Assembly (NCBI GenBank): GCA_051003795.1 | Contig: JBPCKZ010000221.1 | Coordinates: 1-13,231, forward strand | Reading direction: 5' to 3' | Source: JALYXS01 sp051003795 | GTDB lineage: Bacteria > Acidobacteriota > Terriglobia > Bryobacterales > Bryobacteraceae | Length of the DNA: 13,231 nt | Shown: positions 6,728-13,175 of the stretch, in pieces | Layout: every line of letters begins with the position of its first letter | Numbering within the stretch: position 1 is the first letter of the stretch | Position numbers and translations under genes: made by a program | Notes under the pieces: model-generated | Seen by the model: only the letters and a program-made list of their open reading frames with translations | What the model was told of the DNA's origin: nothing | Database searches by the model: none

Positions 6728-7117
6728 CTACCTTGGCGCTCTCAGCGTGACGACCTCGGCCACGCCCAACGCGAGAGCATACGTGGCGAAGAGAAAAGCT
6801 CCATACCTCCCGCCGGACGTGGCATGAAGCCTCGGCATAAAGGTCGTTAGATGGGAGAGTACCATCGCTTCTCCAATCATTCCCGGAATGGCCAGCAGCA
6901 ACATAGCCGATGACCAATCGGGCGAAGGAATGCGACGCCGCCAGAGGATCGCCATGCAAATCGCGGCCGACAAGATGGGCGAAAGAACGAAGCTTATCCA
7001 GTAGCGCGTACTGGTTGTCTCCAGAACCACGGGACCGGCATACGCGTAGTAAACCGTGCCAACGACCCAGATGGTCAAACCCATCACAAGCAAATATGCC
7101 ACGTCGCGTGTTTTCAC
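6728..7117 (-). CDS. Small four-helix membrane protein, DUF5367-like
   Basis: A 129-aa integral membrane protein with four predicted helices at about 7-26, 40-59, 70-88 and 104-124. The N-terminal part (RDVAYLLVMGLTIWVVGTVY, then AGPVVLETTSTRYW) resembles the DUF5367 family, whose function is unknown to me. I chose GTG 7117 because GGAGG (7127-7123 on this strand) lies exactly 5 nt upstream. Starts further out at 7171 would lie inside the operator repeats and add residues unlike a membrane leader. It is divergent from the TetR gene with shared operators between them, the standard layout for a membrane protein repressed by its neighbour. Possible roles are transport or stress tolerance; nothing in the sequence shows the substrate. 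Confidence 0.75.
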   Translation of the reverse strand: MKTRDVAYLLVMGLTIWVVGTVYYAYAGPVVLETTSTRYWISFVLSPILSAAICMAILWRRRIPSPDWSSAMLLLAIPGMIGEAMVLSHLTTFMPRLHATSGGRYGAFLFATYALALGVAEVVTLRAPR

Positions 7118-7136
7118 CTTCGCCTCCAGCGCTATG

Positions 7137-7154
7137 ATGTACCATGCGGTACAT
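7137..7154. promoter_or_regulatory. TetR operator site 1
   Basis: A perfect inverted repeat with 7-bp arms, ATGTACC-ATGC-GGTACAT, in the 71-bp space between the divergent GTG (7117) and TTG (7189) starts. A TATGAT at 7133-7138 overlaps it and could be a -10 box for the regulator gene. Likely bound by the adjacent TetR dimer (inference). Confidence 0.7.
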
Positions 7155-7160
7155 TCGTAA

Positions 7161-7176
7161 ATGTACCACATGGTAC
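7161..7176. promoter_or_regulatory. TetR operator site 2
   Basis: ATGTACC-ACAT-GGTAC, placed 24 bp after site 1 as a direct repeat. Its core GTACCA-CA-TGGTAC is a perfect inverted repeat. The facing half-sites of the two operators also pair with each other (GGTACATT at 7148-7155 with AATGTACC at 7160-7167, 8-bp arms, 4-nt loop). Confidence 0.65.
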
Positions 7177-7188
7177 GCGGAGGCGGAA

Positions 7189-7734
7189 TTGAATCGGAAA
7201 GAAAAGGCCGGCCGGGAACAGCTCGTGGACCTATGTCTTGCGGCGTTCGTCGAATCCGGGACGATCGATTTGAGCCTCGACCATTTGGCGAGCCGCGTGG
7301 GGATCAGCAAGCGCATGTTGGTTCATCATTTCGGAGGGCGCGAAACCATCGAAGAGAAGGCCATGACGCGACTGGAAGAAAAACTGCGGGCGCAGTTTGC
7401 GCCCGACTCGTTCCCTCCGGGCGTCTCTCCAAAAGCCGTGGTGGGGGCACTCTGGGAGCGAACGACCGCTCCCGAAGCCAGGGGCGTTCTGCTGCTGATA
7501 ATGGACCTGTCAAAGCGCGCCTGGAGCGGGTCGGCGCGCGCGAAAGCCTTCTACGAAGAGCAACAGCGACTGTGGGTAAAACTGTTGCGGAAGTTCTTGC
7601 CCGATCAAACGGCGGTGGAAGAACTGCTGCAGCTGTTCCAGGGGGCCGTTCTGGCTTATCTGATCACCGGGGATCGCGACCGCGGAAGGCGCGCGCTGAT
7701 GCGAATACTTTCGAGGAAACGCAACACGCGGTAG
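7189..7734 (+). CDS. TetR/AcrR-family transcriptional regulator
   Basis: A 181-aa one-component repressor-like protein. The N-terminal helix-turn-helix spans about 11-57: LVDLCLAAFVESG, then LSLDHLASRVGISKRMLVHHFGGRETI, the typical TetR pattern with an HHF where many have YYHF. The C-terminal ligand domain (about 80-181) is all-helical and its ligand cannot be predicted. I chose TTG 7189 because GGAGG (7179-7183) is 5 nt upstream. The ATG at 7144 is inside operator site 1, has no ribosome site, and would add residues 1-15 of unlikely sequence. The spacing and GGAGGCG context mirror those of the divergent membrane gene. It probably represses both itself and that gene through the TGTACC sites. 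Confidence 0.88.
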   Translation: MNRKEKAGREQLVDLCLAAFVESGTIDLSLDHLASRVGISKRMLVHHFGGRETIEEKAMTRLEEKLRAQFAPDSFPPGVSPKAVVGALWERTTAPEARGVLLLIMDLSKRAWSGSARAKAFYEEQQRLWVKLLRKFLPDQTAVEELLQLFQGAVLAYLITGDRDRGRRALMRILSRKRNTR

Positions 7735-7746
7735 AACGGGCTCCGG

Positions 7747-7956
7747 CTACTTGACCGATTCGATGATTTGGATGTCCTGCTTCAGCAGGCCATTGATCAT
7801 TTCGTTGAGCGGTATACCCTTCCGCGCCGCCTGTTCCGCCAGAGAACTCTGCACGTCGTCGTCAAGATAAATCGGCAGGCGCAACCCGGCGTTTGGCCGA
7901 TAAAACTTGCCGCGCTCACCCTTGGCCCATTCAAATTCGTACAGAAACCCAGCCAT
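7747..7956 (-). CDS. Orphan antitoxin-like ribbon-helix-helix protein
   Basis: A 69-aa protein. The tail LRLPIYLDDDVQSSLAEQ (25-42) followed by GIPLNEMINGLLKQDIQIIE (47-66) has the strand-helix-helix layout of CopG/ribbon-helix-helix antitoxin-type DNA-binding proteins. The head (FEWAKGERGKFYRP, 8-21) resembles small RHH proteins in which a KGxRGKFY segment precedes the RHH fold. No toxin partner (BrnT, PIN or RelE type) lies beside it: TetR is downstream and 304 bp without genes lie upstream. A perfect inverted repeat at 7972-7988, 16 bp before the start, could be its own operator. The ATG at 7956 is the only good start; the ribosome site is weak. It could be a stand-alone regulator or the remains of a toxin-antitoxin pair. 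Confidence 0.72.
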   Translation of the reverse strand: MAGFLYEFEWAKGERGKFYRPNAGLRLPIYLDDDVQSSLAEQAARKGIPLNEMINGLLKQDIQIIESVK

Positions 7957-7971
7957 ACCCGTGCTTCATTG

Positions 7972-7988
7972 TCGCATCGCCTATGCGA
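7972..7988. promoter_or_regulatory. Inverted repeat upstream of the RHH gene
   Basis: TCGCAT-CGCCT-ATGCGA, with perfect 6-bp arms and a 5-nt centre, 16 bp before the antitoxin-like start. RHH proteins commonly autoregulate from such repeats; binding here is inferred. Confidence 0.4.
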
Positions 7989-8062
7989 AGTCCGGAACGA
8001 GCTTCCACACTGTTTTAGCGCCCGGGTACTCAAGTATCGAAGTTCAAGACCCCAAACCCGGC

Positions 8063-8083
8063 TGTGGAAAACCCTGTGGGGAA
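8063..8083 (-). promoter_or_regulatory. Pair of DnaA-box-like sequences
   Basis: Read on the minus strand: TTCCCCACA (8083-8075) then TTTTCCACA (8071-8063), 12 bp apart. The second fits the TTWTNCACA consensus and the first has one mismatch. A third copy, TTTTCCACA on the plus strand at 8246-8254, fits fully, and TTATCCGTG at 8090-8098 fits in six of nine positions. Confidence 0.5.
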
Positions 8084-8163
8084 TTTGTGTTATCCGTGCG
8101 CTTAGTCAATAAAATAAGCGATTTACAAAAAATAACCCGTTGCGCGGCAGGATCTAACCGCAA

Positions 8164-8180
8164 GCAAGCTCAGTGCTTGC
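8164..8180. repeat. Inverted repeat / small hairpin
   Basis: GCAAGC-TCAGT-GCTTGC, with perfect 6-bp arms. No T-run follows on either strand, so it is not a standard terminator. It sits between the two AT-rich patches of the gene-free region. Confidence 0.4.
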
Positions 8181-8260
8181 ACATGCTCCAAGGGGTCTCC
8201 CTAGCGGTAAAAAAATGAATAACTTAGGTAAATCAATTCGAAGTGTTTTCCACATTATCG

Positions 8261-8785
8261 TCAGCGGCTACTCGCCAAAAAAGCGAACACTCCCAATGCA
8301 ATTACCGCCCCGTGGGGCAAGCGCAACGCCTCCGGGCTATTGACGTCCAGCTCCGGGTTCGCGGCGAACGGGGCTCTGAATTGACTCAAATCTTTTAGAA
8401 TCCAACCCACATTCCACAGCGTTTTCTTGAGCCGTCCCTTGAAAATCAGCAGCACGATCGCGAGCGCGCCGCCCAGCACCGCGGTCACCAGGAAGATCGC
8501 GAAACAGTCTTGAGGCCCGGCGATCGACCCCACCGCGGCCAGTAGCTTCACGTCGCCCGCGCCCCTGGCGTGCAAAAGAAAGAGGGGAAAATACAGGCCG
8601 AATCCCACGGCGAGACCGAGCGCGGACCATCCCAATCCGTGCAAACCGGCGACGTAGGCGTTGGCGATTAGTCCCAACAACAGGCCGGTTAAATTAAGCC
8701 AATTGGGAATTCGGCGAAAGCGGATGTCGAACACCGCCGCTATCGTCACAAGGGCCGCCAATAAAATCCGATCCAGTGAATTCAA
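8261..8785 (-). CDS. A24-family prepilin peptidase (CpaA/TadV type)
   Basis: A 174-aa inner-membrane aspartic protease that removes the leader peptide from prepilins. The two catalytic aspartates are visible: D20 in FDIRFRRIPN and D78 in the family motif GAGDVK (75-80). Helices run at about 6-20, 30-48, 52-72, 93-115 and 158-171. The cytoplasmic methylase domain of large PilD enzymes is absent, so it belongs to the short CpaA/TadV group that processes Flp pilins. That fits the TadG-like gene at 11643-13175. The start is TTG at 8785, overlapping the ROK stop in a TTGA quartet, so translation is probably coupled. The pilin substrate is not in the window. Confidence 0.9.
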   Translation of the reverse strand: MNSLDRILLAALVTIAAVFDIRFRRIPNWLNLTGLLLGLIANAYVAGLHGLGWSALGLAVGFGLYFPLFLLHARGAGDVKLLAAVGSIAGPQDCFAIFLVTAVLGGALAIVLLIFKGRLKKTLWNVGWILKDLSQFRAPFAANPELDVNSPEALRLPHGAVIALGVFAFLASSR

Positions 8786-9714
8786 GCCGTGGCTACCCGT
8801 CCCGCATTCACGGCGGCCCCCACGATCGCGGTCTCATTGCTGGTGGGTACCACTTCGAAAACGCTGCCTTGCAGCGGCGTCATCTTCACCATATCGTGCA
8901 GGTACTGGCTAAGCAGCCCGACATCGACAAACTTCGCGTTCGGCCCGGAGATATAAAACTTGCCGCAGCCATCCAGGTGAATGCTGGTGGCGGTAGCCGC
9001 CGCCAACGCCCGGTGCCACAGCCTGGCGAACGTAGCGCAACGGACGTCGCCGGTCCGGGCATTCGCAAAAACCTCTTCGGGTTCCATATCGAGGAACCGG
9101 AGCCGCATGGCCCGGTGGCCCATGATGCCTTCGAGATGCCCTTCGCCGCCGCAGCCGCAAAATTGCTCTTTGGGCTCAAGCGTCACCACCATGTGGCCGC
9201 CTTCCCACGGCCCTTCGGCCTGCGGAGAGCGTCCGAAGCCGATGCCGTTGCCGAGGGTCCAGGCGCGGACCAATTTTTCGAGTTGACCGCGCGTCGTGGC
9301 GATTCCCGCCGCCATGGCGTCGGCATCGTTCAGTATCAGCACCCGAACCGGAGCGTCGCCGAGGGCGGCGGCAATCGCGCTTTTCAAGTTCAATCCTTTC
9401 ACCTGTTTTAAATTCGGCGATTCTTCGATAATGCCATCCCGTATGATTCCCGGAAATCCGATGCCAATTGCGCCGAGCGACCGGATATCGATAGCCCTTT
9501 CGCGGCAAACGGATTCGATCTGCCGGAAAATCGTCGCGGCGATTTCATCGGAAGGCAAACTTTGCAATCCCGCGGCCACTTCTTCTTTCGAGTTTTGGCC
9601 CGCTTCGGGATAGATATGAATGGGACCGCTCAATTGGTGATTGTCGACGAGCCCCACGGCGATCTGATCCGAAGCAAGCACGCCGATTGTCGTTTGCCCG
9701 ATTGTTGTTGACAT
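8782..9714 (-). CDS. ROK-family protein (sugar kinase-like) with altered motifs
   Basis: A 310-aa ROK-family protein; family members are ATP- or polyphosphate-dependent sugar kinases or transcription factors. No helix-turn-helix is present, so it is of the kinase type. Visible: IGIGFPGI (83-90), NDADAMAAG with the likely catalytic D130 (129-137), the phosphate loop LGNGIGFG (154-161), EGGHM (171-175, with H174 as zinc ligand) and CGCGGEGHLEG (186-196). Two oddities: the third Cys of the CxCGxxGCxE zinc motif is H193, and the N-terminal DxGGTK phosphate loop is replaced by LASDQIAVGLVD (13-24). It may still bind nucleotide, but activity is not certain. The start is ATG 9714 with GGGAG 5 nt upstream. 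It lies 16 bp after sthA and overlaps the prepilin peptidase by 4 bp. A glucokinase role is possible but unproven. Confidence 0.8.
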   Translation of the reverse strand: MSTTIGQTTIGVLASDQIAVGLVDNHQLSGPIHIYPEAGQNSKEEVAAGLQSLPSDEIAATIFRQIESVCRERAIDIRSLGAIGIGFPGIIRDGIIEESPNLKQVKGLNLKSAIAAALGDAPVRVLILNDADAMAAGIATTRGQLEKLVRAWTLGNGIGFGRSPQAEGPWEGGHMVVTLEPKEQFCGCGGEGHLEGIMGHRAMRLRFLDMEPEEVFANARTGDVRCATFARLWHRALAAATATSIHLDGCGKFYISGPNAKFVDVGLLSQYLHDMVKMTPLQGSVFEVVPTSNETAIVGAAVNAGRVATA

Positions 9715-9730
9715 GCGAGCTCCCTTTTTC

Positions 9731-11119
9731 CTAAAACCGCGACAGCTTATTGATTCCGTTGAAAGCCGCGGCCTTGTAGCACTCGGCCAGCGTCGGATAA
9801 TTAAAAACCGTATTGATGAAATAATCGATCGTGCCATTGAGGATTAAAACAGCCTGGCCTATGTGCAATAGCTCGGAAGCCCCTTCCCCAATGATGTGAA
9901 TGCCCAACAGGCATTTCGTTTCACGATGAAAAATAATTTTGAGGCGCCCGGTAGTGTCGCCGCGAATCTGGCCGCGAGCGATCTCGCGATAATACGCCAC
10001 TCCGACCTCGTAAGGAACATCTTCGTCCGTAAGCTGCTCTTCGGTCTTGCCGATGAACGAAATTTCGGGAATCGTATAAATTCCGTACGGATAAAATGCC
10101 GGATTCGATTGCACGGTTACGCCGAAAGCGTGGGCCGCGGCCAGGCGGCCCTGTTCCATTGAAACCGACGCAAGGCTGGGGAATCCGATGACGTCCCCGA
10201 CCGCATAGATATTGGGCTGTTTCGTTCGGAATTCTTCATCGACCACGATGCGGCCGCGCGAATCGGCCTCGATTCCGGCCGCGGGGAGATTCAAATCGTC
10301 GACATTTCCCTGCCGGCCAACCGCATAAAGCAGCGCCTCGCCCGAAATTTTCTTCTTGCTCCCCAGGTTCGCGACCACTCCGCCGGAGGCCGCCTCCTCG
10401 ACGCTTTCCACCTCTTCGTTCAGGCGCATCGTCACGCGGGTATCGCGCAGATGATACGAGAGCGCTTCCACCATTTCGGCATCCGCGAACTCGAGCAGGC
10501 GCGGACGCTTCTCCACCAGAATCACGCGCACGCCGAGCGTGGCGAACATGCAGGTGTATTCGACGCCGATCACGCCGCCGCCCACCACGATCATGGTCTT
10601 CGGAATCTCCGGCATCTGCAGGATCTGGTCGCTGTTGATAATCGTCCGATTGTTGAGTGGAACGGTCGCGGAGACGGCGGGCTTCGTCCCCGTGGCGATT
10701 ACAATTACCGGCGCTTCGTAATCCTGCACGCCGCGCGAGTTTTCGACACGAATGTGAGTGTTGTCGAGGAAGCTGGCCGAGCCGGAGAGCACCTCGATGT
10801 TGTTGCGCGAAAGCTGGGCTTGCGTGACGTCGATCTCGGTCTTGATCACGTGCTGCACGCGAAAGGAGAGATCGGCCATGCTGATCCGTTCCTTCACGCG
10901 ATAGTTGATGCCGTAGATGCTCTGGTAATAGAAGCCGGAGAGGTGCAGCACGGCTTCCCGCATGGTCTTGCTGGGAATCGTCCCGGTGTTGATGCAGGCT
11001 CCCCCGACCACTTCGCGCTTTTCGACGAGCACCACGCGCTTCCCGAATTTCGAACCTTGGATTGCCGCGCGCTGGCCGGCGGGTCCGGAACCGATTACGA
11101 TGAGATCGCAGGTTTGCAT
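9731..11119 (-). CDS. sthA: Si-specific (soluble) NAD(P)+ transhydrogenase, SthA type
   Basis: A 462-aa flavoprotein disulfide reductase-family protein. It has an FAD-binding GSGPAG (10-15), a central NAD(P) fold with GGGVIGVEY (180-188), ATGTKP (142-147), the second FAD motif IYAVGDV (304-310) and a C-terminal dimerisation domain (about 345-462). The redox motif reads GGACINTGTIPSK (39-51): C42 is kept but the second cysteine of CxxxxC is T47. The C-terminus has NYPTLAE where disulfide reductases carry HPTxxE. Both changes are typical of SthA, which moves hydride between NADPH and NAD+ without a dithiol, so I prefer this over dihydrolipoamide dehydrogenase or mercuric reductase. ATG 11119 has no Shine-Dalgarno. 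It heads a leftward cluster with the ROK protein and the prepilin peptidase. Confidence 0.9.
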   Translation of the reverse strand: MQTCDLIVIGSGPAGQRAAIQGSKFGKRVVLVEKREVVGGACINTGTIPSKTMREAVLHLSGFYYQSIYGINYRVKERISMADLSFRVQHVIKTEIDVTQAQLSRNNIEVLSGSASFLDNTHIRVENSRGVQDYEAPVIVIATGTKPAVSATVPLNNRTIINSDQILQMPEIPKTMIVVGGGVIGVEYTCMFATLGVRVILVEKRPRLLEFADAEMVEALSYHLRDTRVTMRLNEEVESVEEAASGGVVANLGSKKKISGEALLYAVGRQGNVDDLNLPAAGIEADSRGRIVVDEEFRTKQPNIYAVGDVIGFPSLASVSMEQGRLAAAHAFGVTVQSNPAFYPYGIYTIPEISFIGKTEEQLTDEDVPYEVGVAYYREIARGQIRGDTTGRLKIIFHRETKCLLGIHIIGEGASELLHIGQAVLILNGTIDYFINTVFNYPTLAECYKAAAFNGINKLSRF

Positions 11120-11137
11120 TCAATTGAAGCCATTGTA
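11119..11137 (-). promoter_or_regulatory. sthA promoter with very short leader and a palindrome
   Basis: On the minus strand TACAAT (11137-11132) precedes the sthA ATG by 12 nt, so the 5' leader would be only about 5 nt. The perfect palindrome TTCAATTGAA (11119-11128) covers the expected transcription start. The whole divergent gap to the DinB gene is 44 bp. Confidence 0.4.
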
Positions 11138-11163
11138 AGAGATTTCACCTAAAGGGAGTGGAT

Positions 11164-11646
11164 ATGGAGAATGAAGAATCTCTCCGCCGCGATCTGATCG
11201 AATTATTGGAGGGCAAGGGAGCGCACGCGGATTTTGAAGTGGTTTTCAGCGGCGTTCCCGCGGAGGCTCGGGGCCGGAAGGTCCCCGGATTGCCGCACAC
11301 GCTTTGGCAGCTTCTGGAACATCTTCGGATCGCGCAGCGGGATATTTTGGAATTCAGCCGGAATAGCGCGCATGTCTCGCCCAAATGGCCGGAAGGATAT
11401 TGGCCGGAATCCGAGATGCCTCCGAAGGAAAGCGGCTGGGACCGGAGCCTGGCGGGGTTCAAATCCGATCTGGAGGCGATGCGGCGGTTAGTGGCGGACC
11501 CATCCACCCAGCTGCTGGCGCGGATTCCGCATGGCGACGGACAAACGATTTTCCGCGAGGCGGTGCTGGTGGCGGACCACAACGCCTATCACCTGGGCCA
11601 AGCGGTTTCGCTGCGGCAGGCTCTGGGAAACTGGGAGTCGAATTAA
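11164..11646 (+). CDS. DinB-superfamily protein
   Basis: A 160-aa four-helix-bundle protein of the DinB/YfiT-like superfamily, whose members include metal-dependent thiol-S-transferases and many of unknown role. The three candidate metal-binding histidines are in the usual places: H53 (TLWQLLEHLRIAQRDIL), and H139 and H143 (VADHNAYHLGQAVSLRQALG). ATG 11164 is chosen because AAAGGGAG ends 5 nt before it; the GTG at 11158 lies inside that ribosome site. It is divergent from sthA (44 bp) and convergent with the TadG-like gene. The two TAA stops share a TTAA, overlapping by 4 bp. Substrate unknown. Confidence 0.87.
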   Translation: MENEESLRRDLIELLEGKGAHADFEVVFSGVPAEARGRKVPGLPHTLWQLLEHLRIAQRDILEFSRNSAHVSPKWPEGYWPESEMPPKESGWDRSLAGFKSDLEAMRRLVADPSTQLLARIPHGDGQTIFREAVLVADHNAYHLGQAVSLRQALGNWESN

Positions 11647-13175
11647 CGCGAAATCCTTAGAATTTCGCTGGCGACGCGGGCGAATGCGTCGCCAAGCTGT
11701 TGGGTAGTGGGTGAGTAGATGTAGAGGCCCTGCGCTTTTGTGGAATCGTAGATCGCGCTCTCGGGAACGTTCGCGATTCTTTGGAGGAAGGGATGGTCGA
11801 TTCCCTCGGAGTCGTTCCCACCCAAGCCAATCACGTAAAAAACCGGCGTCAAAGAGGAGTCGTTGCGAATTGTCGTAGCCGCGTTGTCCGCCGCGTTGTA
11901 AGCGGCATAACGAAGGGTGCTCGGGACATCGGGCCGGATCTTGCCGGAATATGGACCGTTCGGAAACGTTGCCACCGGCTGGTATCCGTGCGTCGAATTC
12001 CCGTAGAAATCCTGATCCGGTATATAGGCGATATCGCGGCGCATCGTGAACTGGCCGGGGTTCGCATTCGTATCGAAAGCCCCCCGGAAAGAGCAGCCGC
12101 TCGTCACGGCCAAAGGCGCCGTGGTGGTAGTCTGCTCGGCGGTGTTCGACTGGCTAACGGCGTGGTAATTATCCACTCCCCACGTCCAACCCTGATCGGC
12201 CCAGTAGCTGGTGTACGTCGCGATAATTCCCGTAATCGATCCAGGGCTCCATCGGGGGTTGGGATAGGTGCGGTTCGCCGCGTCCTGGCAAGTACTCGGC
12301 GGCGTGGCGACCGCGGTGGTGTAGTTGTTCCAGCCCCAGCGCGTGTCATTTAGCATTTTGACGGGGAAACTCGCCGTGAGAGCGGTGGGGCGGCCGTCGG
12401 TGAACAGCAGGATCAGGTTCAGCGCTCCGGGTTCATTGATAACCTGCAGTTGCTGATACGCCTCCCAAATGCCGGTCGCGGTGTTGGTATTACCGTCGCA
12501 TATGACGTTTCCGATGACCGTTGCAAGGGTCGGAGAGCTCGTTTGGAAATTAAGATTGGGCGCATAGTCCAGGTTGGTGGTCCCGCCAAATTCGAGGAGG
12601 CCGATCCGGTCCCGCCCGTTCACGAAACTGCCGATAAATTGGGTCGCGGCCGCCCGGAACGCCGCGCAGGCATTGTTGTTGTTCATCGAACCGGACCGGT
12701 CGGCCACCATTATGATGTTCACGTCACGCCGCGTCGTTTGCCCGTGCGCCGCAATTCGGGAAGTGTTTTGGCCTAAAATCCGCATGAAATACAAGGGGCT
12801 GTCCACATACGCCTGGATATCGACGGTGCGAGTCTTATAGGCGGTCTGGGTGATGCTGGTGGTGATAGTCGGGTTGGTTGTACCCCAGAAGCCAACCGGA
12901 TAGTTTGCGCTGAAGAACGACTGAATCGTGGATTGCGCCGCGGCGGTTTGGCTCTGCAGATCCAAACCCGTGCTCAACGATCGCGCTCCCGCGAGCGCCG
13001 CGGCATCGACCGACGCCGACAGCTTGGTTTTGACGAAATAGAGGATGGTTCCATCGATCGCAAGACCCACGATCGGAATCAGCACGGTCGTTACCATCAA
13101 CGTGAGCATGATGAGCGCGGCGCCGCGCTCGCGTTTTGCGCCCACGCCGACTCGCCTAGAAGGTTGTGCGTGCAT
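11643..13175 (-). CDS. TadG-like pilus assembly protein with von Willebrand A domain
   Basis: A 510-aa protein anchored by one N-terminal transmembrane helix. Residues 12-66 are a TadE/TadG-like segment: KRERGAA, then helix 18-40, AIDGTILYFVKTKLSASVDAAALAGA. A VWA domain follows from about 150 (DVNIIMVADRSGSM). Its metal site DxSxS is D159-S161-S163, with a likely T234 (NTATGIWEA) and D260 (LILLFTDGRPT). The segment 265-430 is a large Asn/Thr/Trp-rich insert before the VWA end (TPVFYVIGLGG). TadG proteins take part in Flp/Tad pilus assembly; VWA versions may bind surfaces or partners through a metal ion. ATG 13175 has GGGAG upstream; an in-frame ATG at 13214 is possible. It overlaps the preceding TadE-like gene by about 20 bp. 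Whether it assembles pili or is displayed is not clear. Confidence 0.87.
   Translation of the reverse strand: MHAQPSRRVGVGAKRERGAALIMLTLMVTTVLIPIVGLAIDGTILYFVKTKLSASVDAAALAGARSLSTGLDLQSQTAAAQSTIQSFFSANYPVGFWGTTNPTITTSITQTAYKTRTVDIQAYVDSPLYFMRILGQNTSRIAAHGQTTRRDVNIIMVADRSGSMNNNNACAAFRAAATQFIGSFVNGRDRIGLLEFGGTTNLDYAPNLNFQTSSPTLATVIGNVICDGNTNTATGIWEAYQQLQVINEPGALNLILLFTDGRPTALTASFPVKMLNDTRWGWNNYTTAVATPPSTCQDAANRTYPNPRWSPGSITGIIATYTSYWADQGWTWGVDNYHAVSQSNTAEQTTTTAPLAVTSGCSFRGAFDTNANPGQFTMRRDIAYIPDQDFYGNSTHGYQPVATFPNGPYSGKIRPDVPSTLRYAAYNAADNAATTIRNDSSLTPVFYVIGLGGNDSEGIDHPFLQRIANVPESAIYDSTKAQGLYIYSPTTQQLGDAFARVASEILRISR

Larger units (their letters stand above)
7957..8260. other. 304-bp gene-free region with DnaA-box-like sequences
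   Basis: No plausible gene on either strand. From left to right it holds the inverted repeat at 7972-7988, a TTCCACA at 8003-8009, a close pair of DnaA-box-like 9-mers at 8063-8083, TTATCCGTG at 8090-8098, an AT-rich patch (about 8101-8130), a hairpin at 8164-8180, an A/T-rich patch (8208-8240) and a TTTTCCACA at 8246-8254. Base composition is clearly more AT-rich than the surrounding genes. Confidence 0.6.

Noticed and set aside
8164..8180. Rho-independent terminator
   Set aside because: The stem is only 6 bp and no T-run follows it on either strand.
9731..11119. Dihydrolipoamide dehydrogenase or mercuric reductase
   Set aside because: The second redox cysteine is Thr (C42...T47) and the C-terminal His of HPT is Tyr, both typical of SthA and not of dithiol enzymes.
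10236..11123. 295-codon minus-strand open frame
   Set aside because: It is a shifted-frame shadow of sthA, Arg-rich and without motifs.
11643..11646. Shared TTAA of the two convergent stop codons as a designed overlap
   Set aside because: TAA stops on both strands meet by chance easily in compact genomes; nothing else suggests function.
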